Source of the DNA: Bog-756 sp963704615
GTDB lineage: Bacteria; Actinomycetota; Acidimicrobiia; Acidimicrobiales; RAAP-2
DNA: 64,000 nt
Direction: 5' to 3'
NCBI GenBank assembly: GCA_963704615.1
Contig: OY969923.1
Location: 1,116,001-1,180,000 of the forward strand
The notes beneath the pieces were generated by a model that did no database searches, had not been told where the DNA came from, and was given only the letters and a program-made list of their open reading frames with translations. Shown one piece after another: positions 1 to 8,662 of this stretch. Position 1 is the stretch's first letter. Each line of letters starts with the position of its first letter. Made by a program: the position numbers and the translations under genes.

Positions 1-1101
1 ACGTCGACCTGGTCCTGATCGGCCGGCGCACCGACGGCTCGCGCTGGCGCTCGGTGGCACCGACAGCTGAGGTGGTGCCGGTCGCACCGGGGGCCCGGCC
101 GCTGCGGTTGGCGTGGGAGCAGGTGCGCCTGCCCGCTCTGTTGACCAAACAGGCGGTTTCGGTGCACCACGGGCCCCACTACACGATGCCCGAACGGGCA
201 TCGGTGCCTTCGGTGGTCACCATCCATGACATGAGCTTCTTCGAAGAGGCCCGATGGCACGAGCGCTCGAAGGTCCTGGTCTTCCGTCGGGCCATCGCCG
301 TGGCCGCCCGCAAGGCGGCGGCCGTGGTCTGTCCGAGCCGGGTCACCGCCGCGCAACTGGCCCGCTGGTGCCGAGTGGAGACCGAGGTGTTCGTGGCCCC
401 CCACGGCGTCGACACCGGTCGCTTCGGTCCTGAGGAGCCCGAGCCGGGCGCGGACCGCGCCGTCCTGGCCGCGGTGGACCCCCGATTGGCCGACGGTCGT
501 CCCTTTTTGGTGTTCGTGGGCACGCTCGAGCCCCGCAAGGACATCCCCACACTGGTGCGGGCTTTCGCTCGGATCGCCGGCCACCACCGGGACGCCGTGG
601 TGGTCCTGGCCGGTGGTGTCGGATGGGGAGCCGACGCGGTGGACCAGGCCGTGGTGGCGTCGGGCGTCGCCTCTCGCATCATCCGCACCGGGTACGTGCC
701 CGATCCGGTGGTCCCCGCCCTGCTGCGCGGCATCAGCGGGGGCGGTCTACCCGGCCCTGTACGAGGGCTTCGGACTTCCGGCGCTCGAAGCCCTGGCCTG
801 TGGGGCGCCGCTGATCACGACCTCGGGGACGGCGATGGAGGAAGTGGCGGGGGGAGCCGCTGTGCTGGTCGAGCCGGGCGACGTCGGCGGGCTGGCGGAC
901 GCCCTCGACGCCCGGTTGGCCCAGCCATCGGCATCGGCACCAGGACGATCCGACCAGGATCAGCGGCAGCGAGGATTCGACATCGTGGCCCGGCACACCT
1001 GGGCGGCCAGCGCGGCGCGGCACATGGAGGCCTACCGGGCTGCTGCCCGCCGCCCCGCCGCCCGCGGAGATGCTGCTCCGGGCACCCAGCCAGTAGGGTG
1101 A
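1..1101 (+). CDS. GT4-family glycosyltransferase, 5' truncated and frameshifted
   Basis: Reading is open from the window edge, so the start lies upstream. The frame beginning at base 3 encodes a GT-B glycosyltransferase of the GT4 type: an acceptor-side half with a VTIHDM motif, then the linker FVGTLEPRKD that opens the nucleotide-sugar domain. The frame breaks at a run of five G (738-742). Removing one G joins LLRGISGAVYP to the C-terminal half, which carries the EGFGLPALEALACG (EX7E) donor-binding motif and ends at 1099-1101. The next gene starts 6 nt later, so both probably serve the same surface-polysaccharide pathway. Whether the break is real or a sequencing error cannot be told from here. 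Donor and acceptor are unknown. Confidence 0.8.
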
Positions 1102-1107
1102 CCCGTC

Positions 1108-2007
1108 GTGCGCTCACTGATCACCGGCGGTCGGGGCTTCGTGGGCCACTGGCTGGGCGACTACCTCCGTGAGCTCGGGGACCAGGTGGTGGCCATCGAT
1201 CAGGAGGTCGAGATCACCGATCCGGCCGCCCTGCTGACAGCCATGTCGGATGCGGCTCCCGACGCCGTCTACCACCTGGCCGCCCTGGCCAACGTCGGTG
1301 AGTCCTGGGACGATCCGCTCCGCGTTCTCGAGGTCAATGTCATCGGAACCGGGGCGATGTTGGCCGCCGCCCGCCAGTGCGGCACCGACCCCCGCGTCCT
1401 GGTCATCAGTTCGGCCGAGGTCTACGGCGCGGTCACCGACCCGGCTCTCCTGCCTCTCGACGAGGAGTCGCCCACGGCTCCCCTCACGCCCTATGCGGCC
1501 AGCAAACTGGCCGGGGAGGCCCTGGCCACCCAGGCCCATCTGGGCCACCACCAACACGTGGTCACCGTGCGGCCGTTCAACCACATCGGTCCAGGTCAGA
1601 GTCCTGGCTTCGCCGTCTCGGCGTTGGCCAAGCGCATCGTGGAGGCGGAACGGAACGAGGCCTCGACCATCCCGGTCGGCAATCTGTCGGCCCGGCGTGA
1701 CTTCACCGACGTCCGGGACGTGGTCAGGGCCTACCGACTCCTCATCGAGTCCGGCCGACCGGGGACCGTCTACAACGTGTGCACGGGCCGTGACGTCTCG
1801 ATCGAGGAGATCGCCGGCCGGCTGCTCGATCTGGCCGGCACCACACTCGAATTGGAGATTGACTCCTCACTGGTCCGACCGGTGGAGGTCCCGGTGCTGA
1901 GGGGTGACCCCAGTCGCCTGGCCGCGGCCACCGGCTGGAAGCCGGAGATCCCACTGGAGCAGACCCTGGCCGACGTCCTGGCCTACTGGCGCGACCAGGC
2001 CGGCTGA
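1108..2007 (+). CDS. NAD(P)-dependent sugar-nucleotide epimerase/reductase, GDP-4-keto-6-deoxymannose reductase (RMD) like
   Basis: 299 residues of the extended SDR family. The Rossmann motif GGRGFVG lies at residues 7-13, the catalytic YxxxK is Y129-AAS-K133, and RDFTDVRDVVRAY is a stretch typical of RMD/GMD-like enzymes. RMD enzymes reduce GDP-4-keto-6-deoxymannose to GDP-rhamnose; the exact substrate here is inferred. The GTG start lies 6 nt after the glycosyltransferase stop, and a TAGGGT hexamer 8 nt before it could be an internal promoter. Phosphomannomutase and phosphosugar isomerase at 29.7-32.5 kb could supply mannose-derived nucleotide sugar. Confidence 0.82.
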   Translation: MRSLITGGRGFVGHWLGDYLRELGDQVVAIDQEVEITDPAALLTAMSDAAPDAVYHLAALANVGESWDDPLRVLEVNVIGTGAMLAAARQCGTDPRVLVISSAEVYGAVTDPALLPLDEESPTAPLTPYAASKLAGEALATQAHLGHHQHVVTVRPFNHIGPGQSPGFAVSALAKRIVEAERNEASTIPVGNLSARRDFTDVRDVVRAYRLLIESGRPGTVYNVCTGRDVSIEEIAGRLLDLAGTTLELEIDSSLVRPVEVPVLRGDPSRLAAATGWKPEIPLEQTLADVLAYWRDQAG

Positions 2008-2022
2008 CACCGGGGCCGGTGT
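2007..2022. terminator. Stem-loop between convergent genes
   Basis: Perfect 7-bp inverted repeat ACACCGG/CCGGTGT around GG, directly after the reductase stop and before the stop of the minus-strand gene. It lacks a T-tract, as is common in GC-rich actinobacteria. Two direct copies of a 14-nt unit (cagcccgtgtgagt, 2031-2044 and 2045-2058) follow. Confidence 0.5.
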
Positions 2023-2057
2023 GAGCCGGCCAGCCCGTGTGAGTCAGCCCGTGTGAG

Positions 2058-2474
2058 TCAGACGGCCACCGTCGGGATCCGCGAGCGGATCTGGGTCCGG
2101 GCCTCCTTGGCCTGAACGTGGGCCTGCCGGGCCATCTCACGGGCCTGGGCGGGAAGACGGTCCTCTACCGGGGCGACCGCGGCTTCCAGGAGCTCGATGA
2201 CCTCTTCGAGCCGGGTGGCCAGGCCGTCGACGGTGGTGTCGACCGCTTTGAGCGCTCCGCTCAGATCGCTGCGAACTCCGGCCACCCGGTCCTCGAAGTC
2301 GGACCTGGGCTCGGCCAACTTCTTGAGAAGCTCCTGGCGTTGCACCTGGGCCCGCTGGAAGCCGAGCACGCCGGCTCCGATGACCACATAGGTGGCGTCC
2401 TTGGCCACAGCGGCGATGTCCTTGGCCGCCTTGGTCACATCGGTGTTGAGATCGGGGATCCTGATGTCGGGCAT
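2058..2474 (-). CDS. Small helical/coiled-coil protein of unknown function
   Basis: 138 residues starting MPDIRIPDLN. The start is fixed by an AAGGAG ribosome-binding site 6 nt upstream of ATG 2474; the longer frame upstream is not supported. A short hydrophobic stretch near residues 25-40 (VVIGAGVLGF) is followed by a long heptad-like amphipathic region rich in Glu, Leu, Ala and Arg. The protein resembles small actinobacterial membrane- or envelope-associated coiled-coil proteins, but I cannot assign a family. It has its own upstream region of about 210 nt with AT-rich stretches. Confidence 0.7.
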   Translation of the reverse strand: MPDIRIPDLNTDVTKAAKDIAAVAKDATYVVIGAGVLGFQRAQVQRQELLKKLAEPRSDFEDRVAGVRSDLSGALKAVDTTVDGLATRLEEVIELLEAAVAPVEDRLPAQAREMARQAHVQAKEARTQIRSRIPTVAV

Positions 2475-2688
2475 GGTTTTCTCCTTACAATTCACGAGGG
2501 CGGGGCCCTGCGGGTGGTTCCCGGCGGGGCATGCCTGGATGTGAATACAAGTGTATGCCATCCGATTAACAGTTGCAAGCACTCTTGATAAACAGTTGCA
2601 AGCACTCGGTGGCCCGGTTGCCCTGAGGGGGTCGATGAGCTGGGAAGCTACCTCCTGGCGGGTAGAGACCGATAGCCTCTGACCTCTG

Positions 2689-5600
2689 ATGGAAACACTG
2701 GCCCCGCCGGTTGTCGCCGTCGTCGTCGCCCACGATCCGGGTCCGTGGTTCGAGGAGACGCTGGCTTCGCTGGAAGCGCAGGACTATGCGGAGCTCTCCG
2801 TTCTCGTCCTGGATGCAGGCAGTGCCGAGAGCCTGACCGAGAGGGTGGCCGCCGTTCTGCCCACCGCCTACGTGCGGCGGTTCGAGGAGAACCGCGGGTT
2901 CGGGGCCACTGTCAACGAGGTGCAGGCCATGGTCGACGGAGCGGACTACTTCCTGCTCTGTCACGACGATGTGGCCCTGTTCCCCGATGCCGTGCACCTC
3001 CTGGTCGAGGAGGCTTTCCGGTCCAATGCCGGGATCGTCTCCCCCAAGGAGGTCAGCTGGGACGACCCCGAACGCCTCATCCACGTGGGGATGACCGTCG
3101 ACAAGGGCGGCTCGGTGGTCGACCGGGTGCTGCCCAACGAGATCGATCACGGTCAACACGACGCCGTCCGCGACGTGTTCGTCGCACCGGGAGGTTCCAC
3201 CCTGGTGCGGGCCGACCTGTTCGCCGAGCTCGGGGGCTTCGACCCCGCCATCGTGGCCATGGGCGAGGACCTCGACCTCTGCTGGCGGGCCCAGGTGGTG
3301 GGGGCTCGGGTCATCGTCGCCCCCGACGCCCGGATCCGGCATCTCGAAGAGCTCGCCGGTGGCTCCCGCCCCCTCGACCCGTCGCTGACCGACGGGGGCG
3401 ATCACGGTCCGGGCAGTCCGGTGACCCTGCAGGAGCTGCAGCGCCGACACGAGCTGCTGGCCGTGTTCAAGTGCTATGGACCCTTCCATCTGGTCCGGGT
3501 GGTCCCTCAGGTCGTGGTTCTGGCCATCGGAGAGGTGATCGTGGCCGAGCTGGCCGGCAACCGAGCCCGGGCCCGGGCGGTGATCCGGGCCTGGCGGTGG
3601 AACCTCGGGCGCCTCGGGGAGATCCGTCGTCAGCGCAAGGAGCTCAAGGGCCAACGCCGGCTCAGTGACAAAGAGATCCGACTGCTCCAGGTGGGCGGCA
3701 GCGCCCGACTGTCCGCCTACGGCCGACGGGTCTTCCAGCACGGTTTCCACGGCGCCCACGCCGACGAGCTGGCCGCGGCCGACGAGGCCGACATGGCTGG
3801 TGACCCGGACCGACTGGCGCCGCCCGCCCTCGCCGCCGCCGACCTGGTGGACCAGGAGCCCGCCGATGGCGGGCCCGCAGGTCGCGTCAGCGGTCAGATG
3901 CGGCTTGTCGCCTGGCTCGCCGCCGCCGTCATCCTCCTGATCGGGACGAGGGGGGTGCTCGGGGGGAGGTTGCCCGCCGTGGGCCAGTTCGTGCCCTTTT
4001 CCAGCTGGTCCTCGACCCTGGCCCAGTTCGCCACCGGCTGGCACCCCTCGGGGGTGGGGACGACGGCGCCCGTTTCGCCCGCTCTGGCCCTCTCCGGCCT
4101 GGTCGGGACGGTGCTGCTGGGGGCGATGGGGCTGACCCAGAAGATCCTGGTCTTCGGCTGTCTGCCCGTCGGGGCCTGGGGCGTGGTGCGGCTGTTGCGG
4201 CCGTTCGGTTCCCAGCGGGCCTCGCTGGTGGCGGGCCTGGCCTATCTGGCCCTGGCTCTTCCTTACAACGCGGTGGCCCTCGGGCGGTGGGGGGCGCTGG
4301 TCATCTACGCCGGCGCGCCCTGGGTGCTCGTGCGCCTCTTCCGGGCCACCGGCATCGCTCCCTACGCCGACCCCGTCGTTGCCCAACCCGCGCTGGCCGC
4401 CGCCGGTTCCCGGGGTGAACCGGGAGCGGGACCCGCCGCCGCTCCGGCGGAAGCCTCGTCCTCGGTTCCCCAGCGGTTGGTGGCCTGGACCGTCCGCCAG
4501 CACACGCTGCGCAGCATCGTGGCGCTCGGTCTGCTCGAGGCGGTGCTCGTCTCCTTCGTGCCCGCCGCCGCCATCGTGGTCGTCCTGGTCGGCATCGCTC
4601 TCGTTCTCTCCTCCTTGGTCAACGGAGATTGGGGGCACACCTGGCGGGCCCTGGGGATGGCCCTCGCCTCGACGCTGGTGGCCGCGGTCATCTGCCTCCC
4701 CTGGGTCATCGGCGTGCTGTGGGCCGGACGGGGTGCGGTGGCTGTCTTCGGGGTGCCCGTTCCGGCCTCGGAGGCGGCAACGTGGTCGTCGCTGTTGCGG
4801 TTCGCCGTGGGGCCCATCGGCGTCTCCCCCCTGGCGTGGGGCTTCGCCGCGGCCGCTCTGGTGCCGCTGGTGTTGGCCCGTGGTCCTCGGCTCCAATGGG
4901 CGGCCCGGTTCTGGTCCATCGCCCTGGTTTTCTGGGTCCTGGACTGGGTCGTCGGGCGCGGGTGGACCGGCGCCCTGGCCATCGACCCCTTGGTGTTGCT
5001 GGGACCGGCCGCGGTGGCGATGGCCGCGGCCATCGGGCTAGGGGTCGCGGCCTTCGAAGAGGATCTGCGGTCGGCCCTATTCGGGTGGCGCCAACTGGTC
5101 TCGGTGCTCGCCACCGGGGCGGTGGTGCTGGGCTCTGTCCCCACCCTGATCTCGGCCGTGCCCGGGCGCTGGGACCTGCCGGTCAACGACTTCAGCCAGT
5201 CGGTGACGTGGATGAGTGGCCGAGCGTCGGGCGGGGCGTTCCGGGTCCTCTGGCTCGGGGACAGCCGTGCCCTCAACCAGGGTTCGTGGGGCGCGGGCGA
5301 CGGATTGGCCTATGCCACTTCGGAGGACGGGAGCCCCGACGCCCGGTGGCTGTGGAACGCGGCCAGCCCCGGTCCCGCCGCCGGGCTCGCCTCGGCCGTC
5401 GATCTCGCCCGCTCCGATCGCACCAACCGGCTGGGCAGCATGTTGGCGCCCGCCGGGGTCCGCTACGTGGTGCTCCTCACCTCCTTGGCGCCCGAGATCG
5501 CGGGCGAGCAGAGTCCCCAGCAGTATCCGGTCCCGGCCGACCTGGCTCCGGCGCTGAGTCGTCAGCTCGACCTGGTCCCGGTGGTGTCGGGCACCGGGAT

Positions 5601-6144
5601 CACCGTCTATGCCGACGCCGCCTGGTTGCCCGAACGCGCCCTGGTTCCCGCGCCACGTCCTCGGGCCACATCGGCTGGCGGTCGGGTGCCGACGCGAGTG
5701 GCCCTCAGCTCGGACCCGGCGTCGCCGCTGGTGCCTGCTGCTGTCCCGGTCCTCCCCGGTGCCGTGGCCGCCCGCTCCTATCGCGGTCCCCTTTCGGTCG
5801 GCACTGTGCTCACCGCCCTGGCTCCTGCAGGCCGATGGAGCCTCACCGAGCCCGGCGGCACTCGAGCCACCCGATCGCCCTCCTTCGGCTGGGCCGGCCG
5901 CTACCGGGTGTCCCAGTCGGGAGTGGCCACCCTCGGTTTCGGCGGCGGGCTGGTGACGCCACTCTCCTTCCTGGTGTCGGTCGTCGCCTGGCTGGCGGCC
6001 GTCGCCTTCGTATCCACCCGGGGCGTGGGCCGTTCGCTGCGCCGAGTCAGGAAAGGCCGACGCCGCCCCCGCGTCGACGGGGGACCTCAGCCCGGGCCGT
6101 CGGCTGACCAGGGAGAATCCTCCCCGGTGGGGACCCGGGCATGA
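2689..6144 (+). CDS. Giant GT2 glycosyltransferase fused to a polytopic membrane domain
   Basis: 1151 residues. About 1-300 is a GT2 (GT-A fold) domain: VVAVVVAHDP first strand, HDDVALF (metal-binding DxD-type) and EDLDLCWRAQ, the usual ED motif before the acceptor site. About 400-1080 contains many hydrophobic helices, including a Pro/Ala-rich insertion near 570-600 and a large extracytoplasmic loop, and the tail is Arg-rich. Such fusions, often followed by a DUF5719 gene, are known in actinobacteria and are thought to act in cell-wall glycan assembly; the substrate is unknown. The ATG start follows a TAGCCT hexamer by 10 nt. The stop overlaps the next gene by 4 nt (ATGA), so the two are translationally coupled. 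Confidence 0.83.
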   Translation: METLAPPVVAVVVAHDPGPWFEETLASLEAQDYAELSVLVLDAGSAESLTERVAAVLPTAYVRRFEENRGFGATVNEVQAMVDGADYFLLCHDDVALFPDAVHLLVEEAFRSNAGIVSPKEVSWDDPERLIHVGMTVDKGGSVVDRVLPNEIDHGQHDAVRDVFVAPGGSTLVRADLFAELGGFDPAIVAMGEDLDLCWRAQVVGARVIVAPDARIRHLEELAGGSRPLDPSLTDGGDHGPGSPVTLQELQRRHELLAVFKCYGPFHLVRVVPQVVVLAIGEVIVAELAGNRARARAVIRAWRWNLGRLGEIRRQRKELKGQRRLSDKEIRLLQVGGSARLSAYGRRVFQHGFHGAHADELAAADEADMAGDPDRLAPPALAAADLVDQEPADGGPAGRVSGQMRLVAWLAAAVILLIGTRGVLGGRLPAVGQFVPFSSWSSTLAQFATGWHPSGVGTTAPVSPALALSGLVGTVLLGAMGLTQKILVFGCLPVGAWGVVRLLRPFGSQRASLVAGLAYLALALPYNAVALGRWGALVIYAGAPWVLVRLFRATGIAPYADPVVAQPALAAAGSRGEPGAGPAAAPAEASSSVPQRLVAWTVRQHTLRSIVALGLLEAVLVSFVPAAAIVVVLVGIALVLSSLVNGDWGHTWRALGMALASTLVAAVICLPWVIGVLWAGRGAVAVFGVPVPASEAATWSSLLRFAVGPIGVSPLAWGFAAAALVPLVLARGPRLQWAARFWSIALVFWVLDWVVGRGWTGALAIDPLVLLGPAAVAMAAAIGLGVAAFEEDLRSALFGWRQLVSVLATGAVVLGSVPTLISAVPGRWDLPVNDFSQSVTWMSGRASGGAFRVLWLGDSRALNQGSWGAGDGLAYATSEDGSPDARWLWNAASPGPAAGLASAVDLARSDRTNRLGSMLAPAGVRYVVLLTSLAPEIAGEQSPQQYPVPADLAPALSRQLDLVPVVSGTGITVYADAAWLPERALVPAPRPRATSAGGRVPTRVALSSDPASPLVPAAVPVLPGAVAARSYRGPLSVGTVLTALAPAGRWSLTEPGGTRATRSPSFGWAGRYRVSQSGVATLGFGGGLVTPLSFLVSVVAWLAAVAFVSTRGVGRSLRRVRKGRRRPRVDGGPQPGPSADQGESSPVGTRA

Positions 6145-7685
6145 CCGGCCCGGAGGGAGTGGACATGCCGGGCCCGGAGCCCGAGGCCCCAGAGGCCCCT
6201 GAGGCGGCTGCGGGCCCTGCACCGGTCCCACCTTCCCATCGCCTCCGCCGCGAGGCGCCGGTTCCGGTCCGAGGACACTGGAAGGCGTTGGTGTCGGTCG
6301 TGGTGGTGGTGGGCGTGGTCTTTGTGATCTCGTGGGCGTTCCCGGCTCCGGGAGCCCAACCTGCGCCCGTCGCCGCCGACGGGGTGGCGGTTCCGCCCGC
6401 TGGCGCGTACTCCTCCTCAGCCTTCTGCGCGGCGGGGACCGGCACCGACGCGACCAGCACCGTCTACCTGACCAACTCGACGAGCCGGCCGGTGACCGGG
6501 CAGATGACCACTGTCGACCCGGCCGGCAGTGGCGGTTCGGTCACCACCGTCCGCCGTTCGGTGGTTGTTCCCGCCTTGAGCACGGACGCCTTCAACCCGA
6601 CGACCGGGCTCCCCCCGGGCAGCACCGCCTCGTCGTTCGGTTTCGCCGGTGGGGGAGTGGTGGCCACGCAGATCGTCTCGGGTCCCGACGGATGGAGCAC
6701 GGCCCCCTGCGCGTCACAGACCTCGCCCCAGTGGGCCTTCGCCGGAGGATCCACCGCCGGGGGGAACACCTTGGAACTCGCCCTCTTCGACCCGGCCGCC
6801 CCCGAAGCGGTGGTCAACGTGTCCTTCGTGACCAGCACCGGTCTGATCGCTCCCCAGACCTACCAAGGACTGGTGATCCCGGCGGGGCACATGGTGGTGG
6901 AGAACGTCGGCGACTTCGTGCAGGGCGCGTCCGACATCGGCACGGTGGTCACCGCGCAGTCCGGGACACTGGTCAGCTCCGAGTTCCAGCAATGGTCCCA
7001 AGGGTCGGGTGACGGGTTGTCCTTGCGGTTGGGCTCGCCGTCGTTGTCGACGGTGTGGCGATTCGCCCAGACCACCACCCGAGCCGGGGACACCGTCGAT
7101 TTCGATCTGGTCAATCCCGGCTCGGTGACGGCGACCGCGACCCTGACCGTGGGGCTGGCCGCAGGATCGGTGGTACCCAGGCGGGTGGTGATCCCACCCG
7201 TTTCGATCGTCGCCTTTGCCGCCTCGGGAACCAATGGGCTACCCCAACAGATCCCCTACGCGGTCACCGTGACCTCCTCGGCTCCCATCGCCGTGGGGCG
7301 GCGGGTGTTGGCCGCGGCCGGCTCCACCCCGCCCCTGTGGGGTGCGTCCTCGGCCACGGTCACCACGGCCACCCGCTGGCTGGTCCCGAGCCCGGGGATC
7401 CCTCAGGCGCCGGGCACGGCGGGGGCGACCGTGAACAGCCTGGCCGTCGCCGATCCAGGACCGACCGCGGCACGGGTGGTGGTCACCATCCTGGGCGGTC
7501 GCCGGGTGGCCACGTTCGTGGTGGCGGCCGACGCCGTCGCCGTGGTGGGCTCCAAGCGGGTGGGCGGGCTGTCGGACTTGGGGGTGGTGTCGTCACAGCC
7601 GGTCAACGTGGAAGCGGACGCCGGCCCCTCCGGCGCGCCCGGGGTGGTGGCGAGCACCGGGTTCCCCTTCGTCGACCAGGGCTGA
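6141..7685 (+). CDS. DUF5719-like exported protein
   Basis: 514 residues. An acidic/Pro-rich N-terminus is followed by one transmembrane segment near residues 50-70 (VSVVVVVGVVFVISW) and a long beta-rich extracytoplasmic region of Ser/Thr/Val/Gly-rich repeats that looks like two stacked beta-sandwich halves. The size, topology and position immediately after the GT2-membrane fusion match DUF5719 proteins of actinobacteria; the family call rests on this pattern, not on a search. It overlaps the upstream gene by 4 nt and probably works with it at the cell surface, perhaps as a partner or regulator of the transferase. Confidence 0.7.
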   Translation: MTGPEGVDMPGPEPEAPEAPEAAAGPAPVPPSHRLRREAPVPVRGHWKALVSVVVVVGVVFVISWAFPAPGAQPAPVAADGVAVPPAGAYSSSAFCAAGTGTDATSTVYLTNSTSRPVTGQMTTVDPAGSGGSVTTVRRSVVVPALSTDAFNPTTGLPPGSTASSFGFAGGGVVATQIVSGPDGWSTAPCASQTSPQWAFAGGSTAGGNTLELALFDPAAPEAVVNVSFVTSTGLIAPQTYQGLVIPAGHMVVENVGDFVQGASDIGTVVTAQSGTLVSSEFQQWSQGSGDGLSLRLGSPSLSTVWRFAQTTTRAGDTVDFDLVNPGSVTATATLTVGLAAGSVVPRRVVIPPVSIVAFAASGTNGLPQQIPYAVTVTSSAPIAVGRRVLAAAGSTPPLWGASSATVTTATRWLVPSPGIPQAPGTAGATVNSLAVADPGPTAARVVVTILGGRRVATFVVAADAVAVVGSKRVGGLSDLGVVSSQPVNVEADAGPSGAPGVVASTGFPFVDQG

Positions 7686-7739
7686 CGACGGCGCGTCCGG
7701 GGCCACGGGCGAGCACTCGGGGGCCGGTGGCGTCACGCA

Positions 7740-7774
7740 TTGACCGTCACCCGGGCGAGAATTACCATTCTCGC
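7740..7774 (+). promoter_or_regulatory. Promoter with operator palindrome over the -10 box
   Basis: TTGACC (7740-7745), a 17-nt spacer and TACCAT (7763-7768) form a near-consensus sigma-70-type promoter. A perfect inverted repeat GCGAGAAT-N4-ATTCTCGC (7755-7774) covers the -10 box. The expected transcript starts near 7775 and leads into the cluster beginning at 7888. A TetR-like repressor would fit this geometry, but no regulator gene lies nearby. Confidence 0.75.
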
Positions 7775-7887
7775 ACCTCGACGGGCGGCACCTGCCTCGG
7801 TCGTCGTGGGGCGCGCCAGGTGTGAAGTGGCGTGAGCCGGCGAGGTTGCCCGGGCCATGAGCCGGCTGTGCGTTCGAGAGGGGGGTC

Positions 7888-8589
7888 GTGCTCTTCGTCC
7901 ACGAGGTCCACAAGGTGGTGGGTAAGAGCGCGGCCCGCTTCGAGGACGCCTACCGCAACGGGTGGATGTCCATGCTGGCCAAGGGGTTCGACGCCCGACT
8001 GGTGTGGTATCTCGATCTGGCCCACGGGAGCGGGCTGGCCTATCGAGTGGTGACCGTGACCGCGGTGGAGGACGGCGCCGCCTGGTCCCGTCTGGCCGAA
8101 CGGATGGCCAGTGGCGATCTCCAATCCTGGGCTCGGCACCTCGACGGCCTCCAGCACGAGTCCCGCGGCCGGGTCATGGCCCCGTTGGCGTGGTCGCCGA
8201 CCATCCCTCCGTTGGCGGAGATCCCGACCGACCCGGTCGAGCACGAGCCGACCATGTACATGGAGGACACCATGTGGCCGTTCCCCGGCAGGATCCGCCA
8301 GTACATCGAAGCGGCCGGACAGGTGTACCGGCGGTCTCTGGCCGCCGAGGGATCGCACGTGCAGATGAGTATCGAGCTGGCCTGTCAGTCCCTACCCGGC
8401 GCCGGGAGGTACCCGGAGGTCACCCTGATGCAGAAGCTGTCCAGCATCCCCCGCCTGATCCGGTTGCTCACCAGCGACATCCCCAGCGAGGTCACCGGCC
8501 CGGGATCGTGGATGCACGAAGCGCTCGAGCTCCGGGATCAGTGGCAGAGCAGGCTCCTCCGCTCGGCGACGTGGTCACCGCTCCCGTGA
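7888..8589 (+). CDS. NIPSNAP-like (dimeric alpha/beta barrel) protein, copy 1
   Basis: 233 residues starting MLFVHEVHKVVG (GTG start, G-rich ribosome-binding site agaggggggt). Paralogous to the protein at 10192-10899 over its whole length: shared opening, shared ARLVWYLxxAxGSGxAYxVVTxTA block and shared C-terminus LRDQWxSxLLRxxxWSPL. The first ~100 residues look like a ferredoxin-like fold as in NIPSNAP/ABM proteins, which bind hydrophobic ligands or act as small oxygenases. Function is unknown. It is the first gene behind the 7740 promoter. Confidence 0.7.
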   Translation: MLFVHEVHKVVGKSAARFEDAYRNGWMSMLAKGFDARLVWYLDLAHGSGLAYRVVTVTAVEDGAAWSRLAERMASGDLQSWARHLDGLQHESRGRVMAPLAWSPTIPPLAEIPTDPVEHEPTMYMEDTMWPFPGRIRQYIEAAGQVYRRSLAAEGSHVQMSIELACQSLPGAGRYPEVTLMQKLSSIPRLIRLLTSDIPSEVTGPGSWMHEALELRDQWQSRLLRSATWSPLP

Positions 8590-8662
8590 CCGCTCCGAGG
8601 ACGGCTCCGATGGCAGACGAGCGGGCCGGCGGACGGGACCGGGGCCGAGAGGCCGGGGTCGG

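Noticed and set aside
2566..4896. Long open frame on the minus strand (776 codons)
   Set aside because: Antisense to the GT2 fusion; Gly/His/Pro/Arg-rich composition typical of GC-rich shadow frames and no start signal.
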